Shown here piece by piece: positions 27,231 to 35,562 of a DNA stretch of 64,000 bases. The stretch spans positions 186,001-250,000 of the forward strand of contig DATBFG010000114.1 in the NCBI GenBank assembly GCA_036558645.1, given 5' to 3'. The notes beneath the pieces were generated by a model. That model was not told where the DNA came from, did not search any database, and worked only from the letters and a program-made list of their open reading frames with translations. The stretch is from DATBFG01 sp036558645 (GTDB lineage Bacteria; Acidobacteriota; Terriglobia; Terriglobales; Acidobacteriaceae). Within the stretch, counting starts at the first letter, position 1. Every line of letters starts with the position of its first letter. The translations under genes and the position numbers were made by a program.

Positions 27231-28625
27231 TTACTGATGCGGGACGCGAGGGGAAGACGTATGAGGAACCGGAGTACGCGGGGCTGATGGCGATGAGACT
27301 CGCGGACTCGAACCGGCAGCTGGCCGCCCCATGGTCGAGGTTGATGGTGTCCTGGTCGTTGTGCCGGGCATCGCGGATGGCGAAGAGACGGGCGCACGTT
27401 GGGCCGCAGCCGCAGCCCTTTGAGCCGAGGCCGCTGACGCGGTTGGGATCGGAATCGTGTGAATGTCCGTCGCGACCAAACCCTTCTGCTGCACTTGCGG
27501 CGAGAGCTTGCTCAGGTTCTTAACGCTACCTCGTGGAACACCGAGCCCGGCCGAGCCATCACGGATCACAACCTGCCTTGGCGAAGCAGCTAACCCGCTA
27601 ACCGGTCCACCGCTGACAACCACAGTCCTCCCTCCTCCGGTTGAGGGAACACGGGGCACGACGTAGGTTCCGGGAGCATTGAGGACGCGGGGCGTGACAT
27701 ATCCGTACCAAGCGCCGCCCGGTTGCCACATCCATCCATAGCTGGGAACAAACATCCAATTACCGTAATGGTATGGAACCCATCCCCAGGGATACGCGGA
27801 GACCCAGTTGTAACCAAAACCCGGCGAATAGAACCAAGAGCCGCTCATGAAAGGGTCCCATCCGGCATTCGCGAAATAAGGCTGCCACATCATGCCGTAG
27901 CCAGCCACATTGGTGAAGTTGCCGTAGTAATTCAGGTCAGCCGTTCCGTACGAATATGGCGAGTAGGAAGAAGAGGAGCTGCGAGCCATGTAGCGCTGGT
28001 GATAGTCTTCCTGCTGCTTGTCCCAGGAATCGAAGGGATCCTCTTCGAGATTCTTCGCCAGCTGGAATTTATCGTTGTCAGCCAGATCGAATGTCACCGT
28101 TTGCTTCTTGTCGATAGAGGCACTTCCAGACGGACCTTCAACTTTAAGTTGACCCTTGAACAGGGCTAGAGTGGCGTCTGTGTAGCCCATTTCAACGCGG
28201 AGGTGAACTGGGTTGATCGCGGTGAACTGTTCCCTTCCGAACTTCATTGTGAACTGGTCGTTGCTCGATCCCGAGAAATTCAAGTAAGCCGTTCCCTCTT
28301 GTAGATGGACGGTTGAAACTTTGCCTCCGGAGTCACGGAGAGAAAGCTCCGGGAAATCGACGACCGTTCCGGGAGTCAGGCGGAGCGTGCTGCCGTCTTC
28401 AAACTCAACCTCGGCTCGCCCATCATTGTTGGTGCGTATTTTTGCGCCCTGAGTAATAGGAAGATTGAGAAATGCTTTTTCGTATCCTTGAGTGCGGTCG
28501 ATCTGAACGTCGCCTTCGACCAAGCTAAGGCGCACGATTCTTACGTTGGAATCGGCGAATGCCGAGATCGCAGCCAACGCGGCGAGAACGAGAGGCAGCG
28601 TGAAAAATTTGACCCGACTGGACAT
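27231..28625 (-). CDS. FecR-domain / DUF6600 exported protein
   Basis: A 464-residue protein with a signal peptide (FFTLPLVLAALAAISAFA, after MSSRVK). A FecR-like beta domain (about 30-190) includes VRLSLVEGDVQI and LRLTPGTVVDFPELSL. A Trp/Tyr/Gly-rich DUF6600 segment (about 215-320) has repeats such as WDPFMSGSWFYSP, WGWVPYHYGNW and YGWMWQPGGAWYG. The C-terminal ~130 residues are Pro/Ser/Ala/Arg-rich and look disordered. GGGGGAA precedes the ATG. No sigma or anti-sigma gene lies near it, so the FecR fold probably serves surface binding rather than TonB signalling. Function unknown. Confidence 0.85.
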   Translation of the reverse strand: MSSRVKFFTLPLVLAALAAISAFADSNVRIVRLSLVEGDVQIDRTQGYEKAFLNLPITQGAKIRTNNDGRAEVEFEDGSTLRLTPGTVVDFPELSLRDSGGKVSTVHLQEGTAYLNFSGSSNDQFTMKFGREQFTAINPVHLRVEMGYTDATLALFKGQLKVEGPSGSASIDKKQTVTFDLADNDKFQLAKNLEEDPFDSWDKQQEDYHQRYMARSSSSSYSPYSYGTADLNYYGNFTNVAGYGMMWQPYFANAGWDPFMSGSWFYSPGFGYNWVSAYPWGWVPYHYGNWMFVPSYGWMWQPGGAWYGYVTPRVLNAPGTYVVPRVPSTGGGRTVVVSGGPVSGLAASPRQVVIRDGSAGLGVPRGSVKNLSKLSPQVQQKGLVATDIHTIPIPTASAASAQRAAAAAQRAPVSSPSAMPGTTTRTPSTSTMGRPAAGSSPRVSSPSAPRTPVPHTSSPRVPHQ

Positions 28626-28781
28626 GGAAGTTCCCCCAAACCAGACACTTTACTAGATTAGAACCCTTGAGGGTCACAATAGTTGCATCTTCAAGAAACG
28701 CTGTAACCCGTAACCCAGGCCTTCGCGGCCGGACAAGACTCGATTAAGCAACTACTTGCAACGGACACAACCACGGGACAT

Positions 28782-29471
28782 TCATTTCGACTGTGCCGTT
28801 GCGAGTTCCAGTATTCTTTGGGCGCGGCTCCTCACGGGGTTGATGATGGTGGGATCGGATGCAATCTGCTGCAGAATTGGGCCGAGGGCGGGAAGACCTT
28901 CCAGAGCGTTCTGCTTTGCAGCGGCCTCCATTCGCTTGAGTTCGTCATCCAGCGCCAGTTTCTGATAGCGGCGATAGAACTCGATCCGGCGCCCGAACTC
29001 CATTGTGGTCGAGAAATCCTGAAAAAACGTGGTGAGATTCTGGATGGCCTGAATTTGCGAGTAGTTGTAGGTCGCATGACCCGTCTTGTCGTCATCTTTA
29101 TAGGCAAGGGTCTTGACACCGGTCATAGCCAGATTTTTCTTGCCCGAGTCGATGGTACCCCGGAAATAGTTTGCTCGCTTTGCCAGATCGAAGATGCGCT
29201 CCGAAGTCGAAGACGGAAGCGAGACATTCAGATGAAAAGGTTCCCCTTGCTCGCCAACAGAATCAGACTTTCCGGTTGAGTCGTAAGTCGCATGGCCGTC
29301 AGCGTTCACCACAACTTCGTAGTGATCAGGTTGAGATCCTGGAAAATCGAAAGTGAAGGTGATTGACGCGGTTGCGCTCAACGTGGGCGGAACGAGCACG
29401 AATGCCAGCGAAGCAATTGCCGAGAGAAAAAGACCTTGAGACCAGAGTCGAGACAACGCGCCGCGTAGCAT
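28782..29471 (-). CDS. Exported protein of unknown function
   Basis: A 229-residue protein with an N-terminal signal or anchor segment (GLFLSAIASLAFVLVPPTLSA). The middle part is beta-rich (ITFTFDFPGSQPDHYEVVVNADGHATYDS) and contains ERIFDLAKRANYFRG and ALAYKDDDKTGHATYNYS-like strands. The C-terminal ~90 residues are helical (IEFYRRYQKLALDDELKRMEAAA). I recall similar acidobacterial conserved proteins without assigned function. It sits 156 bp upstream of the FecR/DUF6600 gene and 93 bp downstream of ruvC, all on the minus strand. Confidence 0.72.
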   Translation of the reverse strand: MLRGALSRLWSQGLFLSAIASLAFVLVPPTLSATASITFTFDFPGSQPDHYEVVVNADGHATYDSTGKSDSVGEQGEPFHLNVSLPSSTSERIFDLAKRANYFRGTIDSGKKNLAMTGVKTLAYKDDDKTGHATYNYSQIQAIQNLTTFFQDFSTTMEFGRRIEFYRRYQKLALDDELKRMEAAAKQNALEGLPALGPILQQIASDPTIINPVRSRAQRILELATAQSK

Positions 29472-29564
29472 GCTCGCTCGATTATGCCAAAATCCGACAC
29501 TCCCTGCCTGAAAACCTCCTCGACATGCTCAGATACTGAGAACACAAAAAGCGTGAGAGTGGGG

Positions 29565-30068
29565 TCAACGTGCGGAGGCACGTTGCCGAGCCAAGGTCGC
29601 GGAAGTGTGCAGATGGCAGATGGCGATGGCAAGAGCATCGGCCGCATCAGGAGGTTCCGGAATTTCGGCTAGATCAAGCAGCCGTGCGACCATCTCCTGG
29701 ACCTGCACTTTCTCGGCTCTCCCGTACCCGACGACCGCTGACTTGATGGAAAGTGGAGAATACTCCGCGACGTCAAGTCCAGCGCGAGAAGCAGCGAGCA
29801 TGGCGACACCGCGAACCTGTCCAAGCTTAAGGGCTGACTTTACATTGACAGCGTAAAACACATCTTCAATCGCTACATTGTCTGGACGGTGTTGTTGGAT
29901 GATTTGATCAATCTCATGAAAGATCGTGTTCAGACGCACAGACATGGCTTGCCGCGGAGAAGCCTTGACAGCACCAGAGCAAAGACACTGGAGTTTGTCG
30001 TCTTCAGAAAGCTCGACGACTCCGTAACCGGTGTATTCAGTGCCGCAATCGATTCCGAGCACGCGCAT
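29565..30068 (-). CDS. ruvC: Crossover junction endodeoxyribonuclease RuvC
   Basis: A 167-residue RNase H-fold resolvase. The four catalytic acids are in place: D7 (VLGIDCGTEYTGYG), E68 (VAIEDVFYA), D141 and D144 (PPDAADALAIA). The DNA-contact region YSPLSIKSAVVGYGRAEK is also present. It cleaves Holliday junctions with RuvAB, which are not in this window. The ATG at 30068 lacks a good ribosome binding site. The gene starts 55 bp after the end of the ybdD-like gene on the same strand. Confidence 0.95.
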   Translation of the reverse strand: MRVLGIDCGTEYTGYGVVELSEDDKLQCLCSGAVKASPRQAMSVRLNTIFHEIDQIIQQHRPDNVAIEDVFYAVNVKSALKLGQVRGVAMLAASRAGLDVAEYSPLSIKSAVVGYGRAEKVQVQEMVARLLDLAEIPEPPDAADALAIAICHLHTSATLARQRASAR

Positions 30069-30123
30069 GGGGTGAGTTTACGTCAGGCTCCAACCTTCAA
30101 CAATTGTCATCGTGCATACCATG

Positions 30124-30348
30124 TCAGCAACAACGGGGACGGCGAGCCTTGCCCTGTTCGTTTTCGTTAAGGAATTCTGCATACGACCGGCGCGAAGGAC
30201 TCAGCGCATTTCGCTGCAAAAAACGCGCGTAAGCAGACTCGTCAAACACTTCTCGCAGCGCCGCCACGAAAAGCGAAACGCTACCCCGTGACAACTGGGA
30301 AAGACGGCCTATAGCCGAAGCAAAGCGGAATGACTTCCCTCTCGGCAT
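30124..30348 (-). CDS. YbdD/YjiX-like small partner of CstA
   Basis: A 74-residue protein whose tail (FDESAYARFLQRN...RSYAEFLNENEQGKARRPRCC) matches the YbdD/YjiX (DUF466) pattern, including the terminal R-C-C. Its ATG overlaps the cstA stop in a TGATG junction, implying translational coupling. In enterobacteria ybdD and yjiX follow cstA and btsT, and the small protein is needed for pyruvate uptake by the transporter, so the same partnership is inferred. The N-terminal half is basic and less typical. The in-frame extension upstream to 30438 lies inside cstA and was rejected. Confidence 0.8.
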   Translation of the reverse strand: MPRGKSFRFASAIGRLSQLSRGSVSLFVAALREVFDESAYARFLQRNALSPSRRSYAEFLNENEQGKARRPRCC

Positions 30349-32393
30349 CAGGCCTGCTCCTCCGCTGTAAAGCGAGTTGCCACAAAGGGGGCTTCCTTGA
30401 CCCGTGCTTCCTTGCGACCAGAGAGCACACGTACCCACTCGCGTAATGACTCAGCCAATATGAGCGCCACCAAAACTACCAAAAGACCGGCGACTGCGGC
30501 ATCAAGGCGATCGTTGAAGATGCGCCGAGCCAGGTCAGGCCCAGCTCCTGAAAGTTCGAGCTGGCGTGCATGGGAGAGAAATCCAAGGCGTGGATCGTCA
30601 CTGAAGATCTTTTGCCACGATGCCGTGAATGTCACCGCAACGAGCCAGACCAGAGGCAAGAGGGTCACTGCGATATACCGGGTCTTACCCATCTTGACGA
30701 TGATCGTAGTGGCCACGCAGAGGGCGACGATGGCCAGCAGCTGATTGGAGATCCCAAACAACGGCCAGAGCGAGTTGATTCCGCCCAATGGATCTTTTAC
30801 TCCCTGCCAAAGGAAGAATCCCCATGCCGCCACGATGAGAGCGCTGGTGCCAAGAATGGATGGGTACCAACTTGTGCGTCCGAACGGCTTCCAGATGTGG
30901 CCGAGGGCATCCTGGATCATGAAGCGGCCTACACGCGTACCGGCATCGAGAACAGTGAGGATAAATAACGCCTCAAACATGATGGCGAAGTGATACCAGA
31001 TGGCCATAACTGCCTGTCCGCCGAGGCTGTGCGAAAAGATATTTGCCATACCGACAGCGAAAACTGGGGCGCCGCCTGTTCTATTGAACAAAGTCTGCTC
31101 GCCCACTGATTGAGCCAAGCCATGCATGTCCGCAGCGGTAACGAAAAAGCCCCAGTTCGAGATCGTTGCGGCTGCAGCTTCCGGCGACTGCCCCACGACA
31201 CCTGCGGGACTGTTGATGGCGAAATAAGTTCCCGGTTGCAACACGCAGGCCGCGATGGTGGCCATAATCGCGACAAGAGATTCCGCCATCATGGCTCCGT
31301 AACCGACCATGCGGGTTTCGTGCTCGCGACGAATGAGCTTTGGCGTAGTGCCGCTGGAAATCAAAGAATGAAATCCGCTGATAGCGCCGCAGGCAATCGT
31401 GATGAAGGCAAACGGGAAGATGGTTCCCGCGAAGACTGGCCCCGATCCATCGATGAACCGCGTAAGTGCGGGCATATGCAGCGTCGGGCGAGCAATAATG
31501 ATTCCCAAGGCCAGCATGCCGATGGTTCCTAATTTCACGAATGTGCTCAGGTAGTCGCGTGGCGCGAGCAAAAGCCACACAGGTAAAGCCGAAGCGGCAA
31601 AACCATAGATGATGATCACAATGGCGAGCGTCGTCGCAGAATAGGTAAACAACGCGGCTACAGGGGGAGTTTGGGAAACCCATTGTCCACCCCAAATCGC
31701 GATCAACACCAGGACAAATCCTAGAATCGAACTCTCGAGTACTCGGCCCGGTCGCAGGCGCCGGATATACAGTCCCATCAGGATGGCGATAGGAATTGTC
31801 ATCGCAATAGTGAAAACGCCCCACGGACTTGACTTCAGCGCATTAACAACGATCAGGGCGCAGGCACAAAGCAGGATGACGATGATGCTTATTACGGCCA
31901 GATATGCCACGAAACCACCCATCTGGCCGATTTCCTCGCGAGCCATCTCGGTCATGGATTTGCCATCGCGGCGAACGGAGAAGAGCAGGATTACGAAGTC
32001 CTGAACGCAACCGCCCAACACAGACCCGGCAAGAATCCATAGAGTTCCAGGCAAATAACCGAACTGCGCGGCCAGCACCGGGCCTACGAGTGGACCCGGT
32101 CCGGCAATGGCAGCGAAATGATGCCCAAACACTACCCACTTGTTTGTGGGAACAAAATCGCGACCATTGTCCAGGCGCTCGGCGGGCGTGGCGCGATTAG
32201 GATCGAGCGCCAACACTTTTGCGGAAATGAAGGCGCTATAGAAACGGTATCCCAGGGCATAGCAACAGAACGCTGCCACCACCAACCACATGGCACTGAT
32301 TTGCTCGCCACGGTGCAATGCGATCGTCGCTACCGACAAGACACCTAACACAATCACGACCAGCCACATTATTGCTCTTAGAGTTTTGGGCAT
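30348..32393 (-). CDS. cstA: CstA-family carbon starvation / pyruvate transporter
   Basis: A 681-residue membrane protein with many TM helices and characteristic CstA stretches: DFVPTNKWVVFGHHFAAIAGPGPLVGPVLAAQFGYLPG, AGSVLGGCVQDFVI, FITIACGAISGFHSLISSGTTPK, and SIGEQTL-like ADMHGLAQSVGEQTL. CstA proteins import peptides and/or pyruvate across the inner membrane during carbon limitation. I use the ATG at 32393, with GAGGAG close by; a GTG immediately before it is possible. It is followed by the coupled ybdD-like gene. A CRP-like palindrome lies about 135 bp upstream, shared with the divergent phosphofructokinase gene. Confidence 0.95.
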   Translation of the reverse strand: MPKTLRAIMWLVVIVLGVLSVATIALHRGEQISAMWLVVAAFCCYALGYRFYSAFISAKVLALDPNRATPAERLDNGRDFVPTNKWVVFGHHFAAIAGPGPLVGPVLAAQFGYLPGTLWILAGSVLGGCVQDFVILLFSVRRDGKSMTEMAREEIGQMGGFVAYLAVISIIVILLCACALIVVNALKSSPWGVFTIAMTIPIAILMGLYIRRLRPGRVLESSILGFVLVLIAIWGGQWVSQTPPVAALFTYSATTLAIVIIIYGFAASALPVWLLLAPRDYLSTFVKLGTIGMLALGIIIARPTLHMPALTRFIDGSGPVFAGTIFPFAFITIACGAISGFHSLISSGTTPKLIRREHETRMVGYGAMMAESLVAIMATIAACVLQPGTYFAINSPAGVVGQSPEAAAATISNWGFFVTAADMHGLAQSVGEQTLFNRTGGAPVFAVGMANIFSHSLGGQAVMAIWYHFAIMFEALFILTVLDAGTRVGRFMIQDALGHIWKPFGRTSWYPSILGTSALIVAAWGFFLWQGVKDPLGGINSLWPLFGISNQLLAIVALCVATTIIVKMGKTRYIAVTLLPLVWLVAVTFTASWQKIFSDDPRLGFLSHARQLELSGAGPDLARRIFNDRLDAAVAGLLVVLVALILAESLREWVRVLSGRKEARVKEAPFVATRFTAEEQA

Positions 32394-32526
32394 CACTCCT
32401 CAGAAGTCCGAATTGTTGCTTGCGATCTGAACGCGAACATTGTCAACAAACCTGTTGTTTGGCGCAATGGCATTGCGGCTCGCCAGTGTGCGAAAACAAC
32501 TCTGCAGGTCCAGAGCCAAGTTGTCA

Positions 32527-32542
32527 TGTGCTCTACATCACA
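32527..32542. promoter_or_regulatory. CRP/FNR-like palindrome between cstA and pfk
   Basis: TGTGC-TCTACA-TCACA matches the TGTGA-N6-TCACA consensus at 9 of 10 half-site positions. An extended -10 candidate, TGGTAATCT, lies at 32562-32569 or so on the plus strand. If transcription starts near 32576, the palindrome is centred about -41.5, the class II activator position, for the phosphofructokinase gene. The assignment rests on pattern only. Confidence 0.4.
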
Positions 32543-32679
32543 CGGCACGAATCGATTTAATGGTAATCTTTATTTTCCAAGCTCGTGGGTAAAGAGAGGC
32601 GAAGGTGTACCTGAGGGGGTATTGCCCCTTCCCACTAACGAATGGCGCAACCATTCCCATTCATACAGGAGAGCAGGCG

Positions 32680-33759
32680 ATGAAAGTTGGAATGTTAACC
32701 GGCGGCGGAGATTGTCCAGGACTGAATGCAGTCATTCGAGCGGTCGTGCGCAAAGGATGTTTTCACTATCAGGATGAATTTCTTGGTTTCATGGAAGGCT
32801 GGCGTGGGCTGGTAGAAGATAAGAGCATGGTGCTCGACCTGGAGAGCGTCAGCGGAATTCTCCCGCAAGGGGGGACCATTTTGCGCACATCGCGAACCAA
32901 TCCTGCGAAGAAATCCGACGGCTTGGACAAGTGCATCGCCACTCTAAAGTCACATGGGATTCAGGCGTTAATAGCAATTGGCGGCGACGACACGCTCTCG
33001 GTCGCGCAGAAGCTGCACGAAAAAGGAATAAAAGTGGTTGGTGTCCCTAAGACGATCGACAACGATCTTTCCGGGACCGATTACACCTTTGGTTTCGATA
33101 CAGCCGTCAACGTCGCCACTGCGGCCATCGATCGAGTACATACGACCGCCGAAGCCCACAACCGCGTCATGGTGGTGGAGGTCATGGGCCGCGACTCAGG
33201 GTGGATTGCCATGTACAGCGGCATTGGTGGCGGTGCGGATGTCATCCTCGTTCCGGAGCTGCCATTTGACATCGATAAAGTCGCCGAAACGATCCAGGCG
33301 AGGCACTCCCGCGGGCGTTACTTCAGCATCGTAGTCGCGGCCGAAGGCGCAAAGTTTTCCAGCGATCCCGAAACATCGCACGGCGATGCAGTCGTGGCGG
33401 ACCTTGGCCGCGACGAATTCGGCCATGTCCGCCTGGGAGGGATCGGCAACCTATTAGCCCGGGAGATCGAAAAGCGCACCGGATTCGAGACTCGCGCGGT
33501 TGTACTGGGCCACATACAGCGGGGCGGTACGCCGACTGCATTCGACCGAGTGCTGGCGACACGATATGGCATAGGTGCGATCGACATGGTGCATCGCAAC
33601 GAGTCAGGCACAATGGCAGCATTGCGGGGAAACAAGATCATCTCCGTGCCTTTGACCGAGGCGTTGGCCAAGAACCGGAAGGTCGATCCGGAGATGATCG
33701 AAGTCGCCCGCAGCATTCTCGAAGGGTCACCGGTCGACAAGCACCCGGTCGCACATTAA
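32680..33759 (+). CDS. 6-phosphofructokinase with PPi-type active-site residues
   Basis: A 359-residue PFK. It shows GGGDCPGLNAVIRA at the N-terminus, IGGDDTL with D103 and D104, PKTIDNDL with K124 and the catalytic D127/D129 region, VMGRDSGWIA, and GHIQRGGTPTAFDR. In PFKs, Gly at 104 goes with ATP use, while Asp at 104 with Lys at 124 is the combination of pyrophosphate-dependent enzymes. The numbering coincides with E. coli PfkA, so PPi is the more likely phosphoryl donor. The ATG at 32680 (AGGAGAGCAGGCG upstream) gives the usual N-terminus; the longer frame from 32605 was rejected. Confidence 0.94.
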   Translation: MKVGMLTGGGDCPGLNAVIRAVVRKGCFHYQDEFLGFMEGWRGLVEDKSMVLDLESVSGILPQGGTILRTSRTNPAKKSDGLDKCIATLKSHGIQALIAIGGDDTLSVAQKLHEKGIKVVGVPKTIDNDLSGTDYTFGFDTAVNVATAAIDRVHTTAEAHNRVMVVEVMGRDSGWIAMYSGIGGGADVILVPELPFDIDKVAETIQARHSRGRYFSIVVAAEGAKFSSDPETSHGDAVVADLGRDEFGHVRLGGIGNLLAREIEKRTGFETRAVVLGHIQRGGTPTAFDRVLATRYGIGAIDMVHRNESGTMAALRGNKIISVPLTEALAKNRKVDPEMIEVARSILEGSPVDKHPVAH

Positions 33760-33809
33760 ACTTCCAATACGCTGGACAAATTGAAAATCTCAGGCGTATT
33801 GGTGAAAAC

Positions 33810-35543
33810 GTGGCGCTCCTAGAGGGACTCTACGCCAGCCTCGCGCCCGTTCTTCTGATCGTTATTGAATGTTTCATGGTCGTCGGCTCGGTGACCATGA
33901 TCCTTTTACGCTCGTCACGAGGTCGCCGGTCAACGCCGGCATTTCGTGCTGCAGAGCGAGCATTTTCTCGCCTGGCGGCCCACAAGCGACTTTCCGTTGT
34001 CGCGGTCGGCGCGATGGTCCTCACCTTGCGGGCCGCACTGATTCCCGTGATCGGGATTCCACAACCCAGGTGGGATGATGAGTACAGCTACCTGCTGGCA
34101 GGAAAGACCTTTGCCTTAGGCCGGATCACCAATCCGACGCACCCAATGTGGGTACACTTTGAAAGCTTCCACATCATCCATCACCCCACGTACATGTCGA
34201 TGTACCCACCGGCACAGGGAATTGTGCTGGCTTCGGGCACCCTGGTCGGCGGAAATCCGTGGTGGGGCGTGTGGCTGATTGCGGGTATTACATTCGGGGC
34301 TCTTACCTGGATGCTGCAGGGCTGGTTCCCCGCTGGATGGGCCCTATTTGGCGGCGTACTCGCGGCGTTACGGCTCGGCATACTCAGCTATTGGACCAAC
34401 AGCTACTTCACGACGGCGGTGTCTGCTCTCGGAGGAGCATTGGTTTTCGGCGCACTCCCACGTATCAGGAAATACGCTAGAACGCGCGATGCGATTGTGA
34501 TGGGAATGGGATTGGCGATCCTGGCAAACAGCCGTCCCTACGAAGGCTTCATGCTAAGCCTGCCGGTGGCTGTCGCAATGGCAGCCTGGTTGTTGGGAAT
34601 GTTGAGAAAAAAGAAAAAACAGCTATTCGCGACGGCAGTGAAGAACGTTGTATTGCCACTCGTTCTCATCCTCGTCGTTAGTGGAACCGGCATGGGGTAT
34701 TACTACTGGCGATTGACCGGCAGCCCATTTCGTACGGGCTATGAGGTCAACCGTTCAACTTACGCCATGGCTCCCTATTTCATCTGGCAGCACTTGAGAC
34801 CGGAGCCGGTCTACCGTCACGCGGAGATGCGCGACTACTTTGCCGGATGGGAAGTAGCCGAGTTTCAAAAGGCACGTTCCCTTGATGGGCTTATGTTGCG
34901 CACCATTGAAAAGATACGTTGGTGGTGGATTTTTTATGTAGGACCAGTCCTTACTATCGGCTTGTTGGATTTTCCCCGCATCTTACACGATCGCAAAATG
35001 ACATTTGTGCTGTGGACAGGAGGATGGTTTTTTCTGGCAACTGTAGTAGAAACGTGGTCGCTACCCCATTACATTGCTCCCGCGACTGGCTTGCTTTACA
35101 TCATGGTTCTGCAAGGCTTGCGACATCTTCGACAGTGGAACCGGGAGAGTACGCGTGCCGGTGAGTCTATGGTGCGAGCAGTGATGTTGGTCAGCGTGGC
35201 AATGGTGGTCTTGCGAATCCTTTGCGCAATGATTCACGTTGGTGTCGAGCCGCCCTGGCCGCGTGGCAATCTATTTCGCGCGAGCGCGGTCGCACAGCTC
35301 AACGCCATGCCCGGCAATCAGCTCGTAATCGTGCACCATGGCCCGATCCATAAGGCTGGTGGTGAATGGGTCGCGAACGATCCAGATATCGACGCGTCTA
35401 AGGTAGCCTGGGCGCAAGACATGGGGCTTGAGCAGAACAAAGAATTGCTCGACTACTTCCACGATCGCAAGGCGTGGTTTGTAGATGCTCTAGCTGATCC
35501 TCCTCATCTGGAGCCCTATCCACAAACCAATCCACCTCACTAA
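33810..35543 (+). CDS. Polytopic membrane protein, GT-C/ArnT-like glycosyltransferase candidate
   Basis: A 577-residue protein with about 10-12 hydrophobic helices. The first large extracytoplasmic loop carries D89-D90-E91 in QPRWDDEYSYLLAGKTFA, the acidic pair expected in GT-C enzymes that use polyprenyl-phosphate sugars. This is followed by HPTYMSMYPPAQGIVLA, as in GT39/ArnT-type proteins. The C-terminal soluble part (about 480-577) contains LVIVHHGPIHKAGGEWVANDPDIDAS and reads like a known tail of such predicted proteins. Acceptor and sugar are unknown. The GTG start at 33810 has no strong ribosome binding site. It lies 50 bp behind pfk. Confidence 0.7.
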   Translation: MALLEGLYASLAPVLLIVIECFMVVGSVTMILLRSSRGRRSTPAFRAAERAFSRLAAHKRLSVVAVGAMVLTLRAALIPVIGIPQPRWDDEYSYLLAGKTFALGRITNPTHPMWVHFESFHIIHHPTYMSMYPPAQGIVLASGTLVGGNPWWGVWLIAGITFGALTWMLQGWFPAGWALFGGVLAALRLGILSYWTNSYFTTAVSALGGALVFGALPRIRKYARTRDAIVMGMGLAILANSRPYEGFMLSLPVAVAMAAWLLGMLRKKKKQLFATAVKNVVLPLVLILVVSGTGMGYYYWRLTGSPFRTGYEVNRSTYAMAPYFIWQHLRPEPVYRHAEMRDYFAGWEVAEFQKARSLDGLMLRTIEKIRWWWIFYVGPVLTIGLLDFPRILHDRKMTFVLWTGGWFFLATVVETWSLPHYIAPATGLLYIMVLQGLRHLRQWNRESTRAGESMVRAVMLVSVAMVVLRILCAMIHVGVEPPWPRGNLFRASAVAQLNAMPGNQLVIVHHGPIHKAGGEWVANDPDIDASKVAWAQDMGLEQNKELLDYFHDRKAWFVDALADPPHLEPYPQTNPPH

Positions 35544-35562
35544 GTTCATCCAGCTGTTGTTT

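Noticed and set aside
31081..31824. 247-codon minus-strand frame inside cstA
   Set aside because: It is an alternative frame of a strongly conserved transporter gene, with Arg/His/Ser/Gly-rich random-like translation.
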